The position numbers and the translations under genes were made by a program. Shown here one piece after another: positions 1-4,389 of a DNA stretch of 5,248 nt; the first letter of the stretch is position 1, and the number at the start of each line of letters is the position of its first letter. Below the pieces are notes generated by a model that saw only the letters and a program-made list of their open reading frames with translations, had not been told where the DNA came from and did not search any database. Source of the stretch: Alphaproteobacteria bacterium (GTDB taxonomy: Bacteria > Pseudomonadota > Alphaproteobacteria > Rhizobiales > Rhizobiaceae); NCBI GenBank assembly GCA_017308345.1, contig JAFKFE010001131.1:1-5248 (forward strand). The letters run 5' to 3'.

Positions 1-367
1 GATTGAAGGTGAACGTGATAAGCGCCTTGTGGCCGGCTCCCGATTTGCGGGCATGCTCCAGGGTTCGCTCGAGCAGGGCATTGCCGATGCCGCTGCCCTG
101 TCGCGCCGGATCGACAAACAGTTGTGCGAGGAACCAGACGTCTCCGCAGACCCAGCTCCACGCGAAGCCCGCGACGTTGCCGTCGTCCTCCGCGACCCAG
201 AGGCCATCGGGGTCGTCCTTGAGCGAAAACAGCTGGAAATTGGGAGGGCTCGCCGCCGCCATCGGCCCGAAGCCGTGGCGGACGGTAAGGTCGTTGATGC
301 TGGCAACCACCAGCGCATCCGTCGCGGCCAGATCATCCGCGCGAGCAGGCCTGAAAACGAGCGACAT
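1..367 (-). CDS. GNAT family N-acetyltransferase, cut by the left window edge
   Basis: The minus strand reads openly from an ATG at 367-365 to the window edge, giving 122 residues with no stop; the C-terminal end lies outside. The protein begins MSLVFRPARADDLAATDALV, the usual opening strand and helix of a GNAT enzyme. The acetyl-CoA pyrophosphate-binding motif is visible as RQGSGIG (residues 89-95), preceded by the strand LAQLFVDP (80-87) and followed by the helix NALLERTLEHARKSG (96-110). A further strand, KALITFTFN, lies at 114-122. The family moves an acetyl group from acetyl-CoA to an amine; the substrate cannot be read from sequence. The ribosome binding site is poor. A separate promoter candidate lies at 406-434, so the gene may be transcribed apart from the SDR gene 108 bp upstream. 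The family call is secure; the function is open. Confidence 0.9.
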   Translation of the reverse strand, partial: MSLVFRPARADDLAATDALVVASINDLTVRHGFGPMAAASPPNFQLFSLKDDPDGLWVAEDDGNVAGFAWSWVCGDVWFLAQLFVDPARQGSGIGNALLERTLEHARKSGAGHKALITFTFN

Positions 368-405
368 TGAACAACCCCAGCGATAGAGCGCGAGCCGCGA
401 CGCCG

Positions 406-434
406 ATCATATCAGCTATCCCGGCGGCCGTCAG
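406..434 (-). promoter_or_regulatory. Candidate sigma-70 promoter of the acetyltransferase gene
   Basis: Read on the minus strand, CTGACG (434-429) and TATGAT (411-406) are separated by exactly 17 bp. They match the -35 consensus TTGACA at 4 of 6 positions and the -10 consensus TATAAT at 5 of 6. The expected start near 399 would leave a leader of about 30 nt before the ATG at 367. The site lies in the 108-bp gap after the SDR stop codon, where I see no clear terminator, so read-through from the SDR gene is also possible. This is motif evidence only. Confidence 0.4.
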
Positions 435-475
435 ACCGCATCGCCAGGGATACGCCAGCGTTTGGCCGCGCTCTT

Positions 476-1231
476 TCAGGCCGCCCGCGACAGGGCGACC
501 GCGTCGGCTCCGGCGGGGAAGCGCAGGGTGCCGGTCGTGTCGTTGACGGCCCGCCACACGCCGTCGGCGACATCGGTTTCACTGGTGGTCAGCATCCCGG
601 TCATCGCCGGATTCGCAAGATCGCCGAAGATTGCCCTGGCAAAGTCGCCATAGGCCTCGGGGATAAGCTTCTGGACATTGATGCCGGTGTTGGCGGCGAA
701 CCTCGTCGTGGGACCGTAGCCGGGTTCGACCAGCTTGACCCGCACGTTGAAGGGCGCAAGTTCCAGCGCCAGCGAGCCGGTGAAACCTTCGATCGCCTGC
801 TTGCTCGCGGTGGAGGGCGCGGCCAGCGGGAAGGGCGCCAGCGTTGCGCTCGACGTCACGTTGACGATGACGCCGGCGCGGCGCTCGCGCATCTGCGGGA
901 TCACCGCCTGGGTCATGGCCATGACGCCGAACGTGTTGGTCTCGAAGACCTTGCGGATATGCGCCATCGGCGTCGCCTCGAAGGCGCCGGCGACGCCGAT
1001 GCCGGCATTGTTGACCAGCGCGTCGATCGGCCCGGCCGCCTCGATCGCCGCCGCGATGCTTTTGTCGTCCGTCACGTCGAGCGGCAGGATTCGCAGCGAC
1101 GGCGAACGCGGCAGCACGTCCTCGCGCGGGCTTCGCATGGTGGCGATGACGTTCCAGCCATTCGAGAGGAAATGGCGCGCCGTCTCCAGGCCATAGCCCG
1201 AGGAAGCGCCGGTGATCAGGATGGTTTTCAT
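476..1231 (-). CDS. SDR family oxidoreductase, catalytic Tyr replaced by Ser
   Basis: A classical short-chain dehydrogenase/reductase of 251 residues, the usual length for the family. The Rossmann nucleotide motif TGASSGYG is at 7-14. Arg33 after the second strand (ATMR) suggests NADP(H) preference. LDVTD is at 51-55, NNAG at 74-77 and the catalytic Asn at N99. The catalytic Ser is probably S127 in NVTSS. The YxxxK position reads S140-T-A-S-K144: the lysine is present, but the tyrosine is a TCC serine codon (bases 814-812). The PG motif follows at 170-171. I chose the ATG at 1231, not an upstream in-frame start at 1267, because AAGGA (minus strand, 1244-1240) sits 8 nt before it and the protein begins directly at the first Rossmann strand. 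It is divergent from an AraC-type regulator, a common pairing in proteobacteria. The substrate is unknown. If the serine is real, normal dehydrogenase activity should be weak or absent. Confidence 0.93.
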   Translation of the reverse strand: MKTILITGASSGYGLETARHFLSNGWNVIATMRSPREDVLPRSPSLRILPLDVTDDKSIAAAIEAAGPIDALVNNAGIGVAGAFEATPMAHIRKVFETNTFGVMAMTQAVIPQMRERRAGVIVNVTSSATLAPFPLAAPSTASKQAIEGFTGSLALELAPFNVRVKLVEPGYGPTTRFAANTGINVQKLIPEAYGDFARAIFGDLANPAMTGMLTTSETDVADGVWRAVNDTTGTLRFPAGADAVALSRAA

Positions 1232-1283
1232 GGGATCGGTCCTTGCTGTTCGATTCGCACGGTGCAAATTACCGGCAGGGCAC

Positions 1284-1334
1284 AGGACTATCTATAATTG
1301 ACAGTCCGTATTTTGTTTGTAAAAGTCCTGATAT
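1284..1334. promoter_or_regulatory. Candidate AraC-type operator: three AGTCC boxes in the divergent gap
   Basis: The 101-bp gap between the SDR and araC genes holds AGTCC at 1303-1307 and again at 1324-1328, direct repeats 21 bp apart. The match extends to A-n-AGTCC-nn-AT-n-T (1301-1313 and 1322-1334). The inverse, AGGACT, lies at 1284-1289. CAGGACT (1283-1289) and AGTCCTG (1324-1330) form an exact 7-bp inverted pair. Direct half-sites two helical turns apart are typical of AraC-family proteins. A TATAGA hexamer on the minus strand (1296-1291) could be the SDR -10; no good -35 accompanies it, which fits an activator-dependent promoter. Binding by the neighbouring AraC protein is inferred from position. 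Confidence 0.45.
1298..1325 (+). promoter_or_regulatory. Candidate promoter of the araC-type gene
   Basis: A perfect TTGACA lies at 1298-1303. Sixteen bases later TAAAAG (1320-1325) matches 4 of 6 positions of the -10 consensus. A start 6-8 bases beyond would fall at about 1332-1333, on the ATG itself. No Shine-Dalgarno sequence precedes that ATG, so a leaderless message is possible. Two AGTCC boxes overlap the promoter, one just behind the -35 and one over the -10/start region, which would suit autorepression. Confidence 0.4.
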
Positions 1335-2259
1335 GGTCGATCCACTCTCCGAAGTCATAGGCTTGCTCAGGCCGCGCGCCGTGTTCACCAAGGGCATCAG
1401 CGGCGCCGGGCGCTGGGGCGTCCGCTACGCGGATTTCGGCCATCCGAGCTTCGCCATCGTCATCGAGGGTGCCTGCCGGCTGGCGGTCGACGGCCAGCCG
1501 CCCCTGACGCTCGAGGCCGGCGATTTCGTCCTGCTGCCGACAACGCCCGGCTTCACCATGACAGGCTTCGAGCCGGTCGTCCCGACCCTCATCGATCCGA
1601 AACTTGCCGCGGCCGCGACGGAGGAAGTGCGGCACGGCAGGCAGGACGGCCCGCCCGACCTGCGCATGCTTGGCGGCTATTTCCTGTTCGATAGCGAGGA
1701 TTCCGGCCTGCTGGTTTCGCTGCTGCCCGGCCAGGTCCATGTGCGCGGCGTCGAGCGGCTGTCGGTCCTGGTGAAGCTTCTGATCGAGGAGGCGGCGGGC
1801 GGGCGCTCCGGACGCGACCTGGTGCTGACCCGGCTGATCGAGATCCTGCTCGTCGAATCCCTGCGGCAGACGCAGACGCCCGACGCGCCGGCCGGCCTGC
1901 TGCGCGGCCTGGGCGACGCGCGGCTGGCGGAAGCGATCCGTCGCATGCATGCCGATCCGGCGCGGCCGTGGACGATGGTCGAACTGGCGAAGGAGGCGGC
2001 TCTCTCGCGCTCCGCCTTCTTCGACCGCTTCGTGCGCGGCGTCGGCGTGCCGCCCATGGAATATCTGCTGGCCTGGCGCATGGCGCTCGCAAAGGACCTG
2101 CTGCGCCGTCAGGACGCCGACATCGCCGAGATCGCCGGGCGCGTCGGCTATGGCTCGGCCAGCACCTTCAGCACCGCCTTCAGCCGCCATGTCGGCCAGC
2201 CGCCCGGACGCTATGCCAGGGCGGCCGCGCATCAGGGATCCGTGCGGTTCAGTCACTGA
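1333..2259 (+). CDS. AraC family transcriptional regulator with N-terminal cupin domain
   Basis: A 308-residue regulator. Residues about 5-185 form an AraC-type cupin domain of the Cupin_6 kind: VIGLLRPRAVFTKGISGAG at the start, then a jelly-roll with VDGQPPLTLEAGDFVLLP at 52-69 and LLPGQVHV at 130-137. The C-terminal DNA-binding domain spans about 195-296. It has a first helix-turn-helix around 214-235 (MVELAKEAALSRSAFFDRF), a second at 263-287 (DIAEIAGRVGYGSASTFSTAF region) and the family ending PPGRYAR at 290-296. The frame is open further upstream, but ATG 1333 is the only ATG fitting the domain start; upstream codons would cross the divergent promoter. It lacks a Shine-Dalgarno sequence. 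Cupin_6 AraC proteins often stand next to SDR genes, so control of the divergent SDR is likely. The effector is unknown. Its end overlaps a convergent small gene by 7 bp. Confidence 0.93.
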   Translation: MVDPLSEVIGLLRPRAVFTKGISGAGRWGVRYADFGHPSFAIVIEGACRLAVDGQPPLTLEAGDFVLLPTTPGFTMTGFEPVVPTLIDPKLAAAATEEVRHGRQDGPPDLRMLGGYFLFDSEDSGLLVSLLPGQVHVRGVERLSVLVKLLIEEAAGGRSGRDLVLTRLIEILLVESLRQTQTPDAPAGLLRGLGDARLAEAIRRMHADPARPWTMVELAKEAALSRSAFFDRFVRGVGVPPMEYLLAWRMALAKDLLRRQDADIAEIAGRVGYGSASTFSTAFSRHVGQPPGRYARAAAHQGSVRFSH

Positions 2260-2468
2260 ACCGGAGCATGAGCCATGATGAACCGCAAGGCATGGTCGTA
2301 ACTGTCGAAATCATCGACATTGGCGGCGAGGGGCTTGTACTGGCCACTGACGGCCCAGACGGGTTTGTCCCCGGTTCCGCTGAGCAGATAAAAGAATGCA
2401 AAGCAGTTCTCGCCAGCGAAGACGAAGTACAATTCTTCGTCCCGAAGGGGCTTTTTCACTGTGATCAT
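2253..2468 (-). CDS. Small hypothetical protein, 71 residues
   Basis: A 71-residue ORF on the minus strand with ATG at 2468-2466 and TGA at 2255-2253, overlapping the araC stop region by 7 bp in a tail-to-tail arrangement. I do not recognise the family. The protein starts with a basic stretch (MITVKKPLRDEEL), then an aromatic hydrophobic stretch (YFVFAGENCFAFFYLL, 14-29), and ends with DSYDHALRFIMAHAPVQ. It has no signal peptide, convincing membrane segment or metal motif. Codon third positions favour G or C more on this strand than in the competing plus-strand ORF over the same bases (ATG at 2269 to a stop near 2504). That, and the natural-looking composition, is why I prefer this reading. 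No strong ribosome binding site precedes the ATG. The plus-strand alternative cannot be excluded. Confidence 0.6.
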   Translation of the reverse strand: MITVKKPLRDEELYFVFAGENCFAFFYLLSGTGDKPVWAVSGQYKPLAANVDDFDSYDHALRFIMAHAPVQ

Positions 2469-2493
2469 GGAGTGGGCGCGGCTTCAGCGCGAT

Positions 2494-2511
2494 GCCTCGG
2501 TTGAGGCTTTT
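2494..2511 (+). terminator. Short hairpin followed by TTTT, possible terminator
   Basis: GCCTC (2494-2498) pairs with GAGGC (2503-2507) across a GGTT loop, followed directly by TTTT. The 5-bp stem is short for an intrinsic terminator. Reading on the plus strand, it would stop transcription coming from araC and shield the metal-responsive operon from read-through. Confidence 0.35.
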
Positions 2512-2591
2512 CTGTAACGGGGGCGGCGCGGCGAGTCCAGCCGCTGGAGGTCCCGTTTCAAGCGGGCCATGCGGCGCATTGTCTGTTTGCA

Positions 2592-2617
2592 TTATCCTAC
2601 CCTGGGGGATAGGATAA
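2592..2617. promoter_or_regulatory. Candidate CsoR/RcnR-type (DmeR) operator before dmeR
   Basis: TTATCCTA (2592-2599) and TAGGATAA (2610-2617) are perfect 8-bp inverted arms around a C/G-tract core (CCCTGGGGGA, 2600-2609). TACCC-type ends around a G/C tract are the hallmark of operators in the CsoR/RcnR/DmeR repressor family. It ends 4 bp before the dmeR ATG, and its right arm contains the AGGA ribosome binding site (2611-2614, 7 nt before the ATG). Bound repressor should block the dmeRF promoter; metal binding would release it. I could not settle the -35/-10 boxes; CATTAT at 2590-2595 is one -10 candidate without a good -35 partner. Confidence 0.72.
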
Positions 2618-2621
2618 CGGC

Positions 2622-2879
2622 ATGACGATACACAGCTCCCATCCCGATATCATCGCCAGGCTCAAGCGCGCGCAGGGCCATCTCGCCGCCGTGCTCGCCA
2701 TGTTCGAGCAGGGCCGCTCCTGCCTCGATCTCGCGCAGCAGCTCCACGCCGTCGAAAGCGCCGTCGGCAATGCCAAGCGCGAGTTGATCCACGACCATAT
2801 GGAGCATTGCCTTGTCGAGGGCGGCGAGCCGACCAGGGACACGCTGAAAGAGCTGAAGCAGCTCACCAAATATCTGTGA
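2622..2879 (+). CDS. dmeR: CsoR/RcnR family metal-sensing repressor, DmeR-like
   Basis: An 85-residue all-helical repressor of the usual length for the CsoR/RcnR/FrmR family, which binds operator DNA as a tetramer and lets go on binding metal. The family helix IIARLKRAQGHLAAVLAMFE is at 10-29. Aligned by eye to E. coli RcnR (ligands H3, C35, H60, H64), the metal residues are C34 (X), H59 (Y) and C63 (Z). Position Z is thus Cys, as in CsoR and the nickel sensor InrS, not His as in RcnR. The aligned W position is T2, but H4 and H7 lie nearby. H57 and H62 flank the site (HDHMEHC). The start is fixed by AGGA 7 nt upstream, inside the operator. The downstream efflux gene begins 8 nt after the stop, so the pair is an operon. 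By analogy with rhizobial and Agrobacterium dmeRF the inducer is probably Co(II) or Ni(II). The family is certain; the symbol is inferred from the pairing. Confidence 0.85.
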   Translation: MTIHSSHPDIIARLKRAQGHLAAVLAMFEQGRSCLDLAQQLHAVESAVGNAKRELIHDHMEHCLVEGGEPTRDTLKELKQLTKYL

Positions 2880-2887
2880 GGCCGTTC

Positions 2888-4231
2888 ATGTGGACGAAGA
2901 TTCTCGACTGGTTCGGCTTCGGCCCGCACGAACATGACCATGGCGGGCATGACCATGGCGGGCATGGACACGACCATCACGGACCGCACGGGCATACGCA
3001 TGGCGTGATCGACGCGACGATCGCCACGACGGAGCGCGGCATCTGGGCGATCAAATGGTCCTTCGCCATCCTGGCCGTGACGGCCGCGGCGCAGATCGCC
3101 GTCGTCGTCTTTTCGGGCAGCGTGGCGCTGCTTGCCGACACCATCCACAACATCGCCGACGCGACCACGGCCATTCCGCTGTGGATCGCCTTCGTGCTGG
3201 CGCGGCGCAAGCCGACCCGTATCTTCACCTACGGCCTCGGCCGGGTCGAGGACCTAGCCGGCATAGCCATCGTGCTCATCATCCTGGCCAGCGCGCTCGT
3301 CGCCGGATATGAAGCGCTGAACCGCCTGTTCAACCCGCATCCGATCCAGTTCCTGGGCTGGCTCGCCGCGGCCGGCATCATCGGCTTCCTCGGCAACGAG
3401 GCGGTGGCTGTCTTCCGCATCCGCGTCGGCCGCCAGATCAACAGCGCGGCCCTGATCGCCGATGGCTACCATGCGCGCACGGACGGCCTGACCAGCCTTG
3501 CCGTCGTCGTCGGCGCGCTCGGCGTCTGGCTCGGCTACCCGCTCGCCGACCCAATCATCGGTCTCGTCATCACCGTCGCCATCTTCGGCATCGTCTGGCA
3601 GTCGGCGCGCTCGGTGCTGACGCGCATGCTGGATGGCGTCGAGCCCGGCCTCGTCGATGAGATTCACCACGCCGCCGGGCATGTCGCCGGGATCGACAGG
3701 GTGGTGGACGCCAAGGCCCGCTGGCTCGGCCACAAGCTGCGGGTTGACGTGGAGATCGCGGTCAATGACGGGCTGCTGCTTGCCGCCGCGAACAACATCG
3801 CCGCATCGCTCAAGGCCGAGCTCTTCGCGCATATTCCCGCGCTCGACGTTGCCACGGTCCGCTTTGCGGAGCTGGAACCGCGGGGCGGCCACCATCATGC
3901 GCCGGATCCGTTCCTGGTGTCCGGCAAGCTGGCCAGCGGGCTGCTGGAGATCGTCGGCACGCCGCAGGGCGAACGCATGCGGCTGCGCCTCTCGCGCCAC
4001 GCCGAGGGGCTGCGGGCGAATGTCGCCATCGAACGCGCCGGCGGTGCCGTCGAAAGCCTGCCGCTGTCCCCGGTCGGCGGCGATCATCACCACTTGCAGA
4101 GTCTGGTCGCTCCCGCCGAACCGCATCAGTTCAGCGCCAGGCTGCAATTGGCGGCGGGCCAGGACAGCGAGGATTTGCCTTTCGCCATGGCGGAGCCGGA
4201 TGGGCACCATCATGCGCACGCGCACGGGTGA
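2888..4231 (+). CDS. dmeF: Cation diffusion facilitator, Co/Ni efflux, DmeF-like
   Basis: A 447-residue inner-membrane metal/proton antiporter that exports divalent cations. The cytoplasmic N-terminus carries a His-rich run (residues 14-38). Six membrane segments follow, roughly at 56-76, 80-104, 122-142, 155-176, 187-213 and 219-240. The transport site is visible as two HxxxD motifs, H87-D91 in TM2 and H195-D199 in TM5. The CDF cytoplasmic domain spans about 244-330. An extra segment of about 115 residues follows; it has HHH at 335-337 and 400-402 and ends in a His-rich tail (440-446). Most CDF proteins stop near residue 300-330 in this numbering. The ATG at 2888 is chosen because GAGG (2878-2881), overlapping the dmeR stop, sits 6 nt before it, which suggests translational coupling; a longer in-frame reading overlaps dmeR and is unlikely. 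The linked DmeR-like repressor and the HxxxD/His-rich form point to cobalt and nickel; zinc cannot be excluded. Confidence 0.92.
   Translation: MWTKILDWFGFGPHEHDHGGHDHGGHGHDHHGPHGHTHGVIDATIATTERGIWAIKWSFAILAVTAAAQIAVVVFSGSVALLADTIHNIADATTAIPLWIAFVLARRKPTRIFTYGLGRVEDLAGIAIVLIILASALVAGYEALNRLFNPHPIQFLGWLAAAGIIGFLGNEAVAVFRIRVGRQINSAALIADGYHARTDGLTSLAVVVGALGVWLGYPLADPIIGLVITVAIFGIVWQSARSVLTRMLDGVEPGLVDEIHHAAGHVAGIDRVVDAKARWLGHKLRVDVEIAVNDGLLLAAANNIAASLKAELFAHIPALDVATVRFAELEPRGGHHHAPDPFLVSGKLASGLLEIVGTPQGERMRLRLSRHAEGLRANVAIERAGGAVESLPLSPVGGDHHHLQSLVAPAEPHQFSARLQLAAGQDSEDLPFAMAEPDGHHHAHAHG
2933..2962 (+). repeat. Two tandem copies of a 15-bp repeat in the His-rich region of dmeF
   Basis: CATGACCATGGCGGG occurs twice in exact tandem (2933-2947 and 2948-2962), each coding for His-Asp-His-Gly-Gly. 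A decayed third unit follows. The 15-bp length keeps the frame, so slippage would change only the number of metal-binding histidines. Confidence 0.85.
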
Positions 4232-4236
4232 TGGAG

Positions 4237-4270
4237 CCGCAGGCGTCGTAAGACGCGACGCTGCCTGCGG
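4237..4270. terminator. Strong hairpin 5 bp after the dmeF stop
   Basis: CCGCAG (4237-4242) plus GCGTCG (4243-4248) pair with CGACGC (4256-4261) and CTGCGG (4265-4270). The stem is about 12 bp with a 3-nt bulge (4262-4264) and a 7-nt loop. There is no T-run on either strand, so it is not a textbook intrinsic terminator. It may protect the 3' end of the dmeRF message or separate it from the convergent gene. Confidence 0.5.
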
Positions 4271-4281
4271 TCCCTGCCTCA

Positions 4282-4389
4282 CCTGACGCTGATCAGGCTC
4301 TCTCCGTCAAAGAGAGCATGGCTCCCCCCACAAACGGCTTCACGCTTTGGGCGTCATGCTCTCGGGCAGGCTGCCTTGTTCAAGAGCAT
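4282..4389. repeat. Cluster of overlapping inverted repeats in the convergent gap
   Basis: CCTGA (4282-4286) pairs with TCAGG (4293-4297). GCTCTCT (4297-4303) pairs with AGAGAGC (4311-4317) over a 7-nt loop. GAGAGCATG (4312-4320) can instead pair with CATGCTCTC (4355-4363), and ATGCTCT (4356-4362) can pair with AGAGCAT (4383-4389), which reaches into the last codons of the TPR gene. These pairings exclude one another in part. No T-run follows. The cluster may act as a terminator region for both convergent genes or be the remains of a palindromic repeat element; I do not recognise a named element. Confidence 0.5.

Noticed and set aside
29..370. Plus-strand ORFs over the acetyltransferase region
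   Set aside because: The minus strand codes for a GNAT protein with a clear acetyl-CoA motif; the plus-strand products look like shadows.
368..475. Terminator between the SDR and acetyltransferase genes
   Set aside because: No stem with a following T-run is visible on the minus strand; only a promoter candidate stands out.
1243..1332. Longer N-terminus for the AraC protein (TTG at 1243)
   Set aside because: It would code across the divergent promoter region and the AGTCC boxes, and the added 30 residues do not belong to the cupin domain.
1288..2256. 322-codon minus-strand ORF antisense to the AraC gene
   Set aside because: The AraC frame has clear cupin and helix-turn-helix domains. The antisense product is low-complexity in Ala, Arg, Gln and Gly and has no domain.
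2807..2887. Upstream start for the CDF transporter overlapping dmeR
   Set aside because: The ATG at 2888 has a good Shine-Dalgarno sequence at 2878-2881, and the extra residues are a frame-shifted copy of the dmeR end.
2933..3000. CRISPR-like or mobile repeat
   Set aside because: The tandem repeat is in frame inside dmeF and only encodes a His-rich stretch; there are no spacers.
3254..4282. 342-codon minus-strand ORF antisense to dmeF
   Set aside because: It mirrors dmeF, whose transporter motifs are certain. The translation is rich in Arg, Asp and Ala without recognisable domains, as expected from the opposite strand of GC-rich coding DNA.
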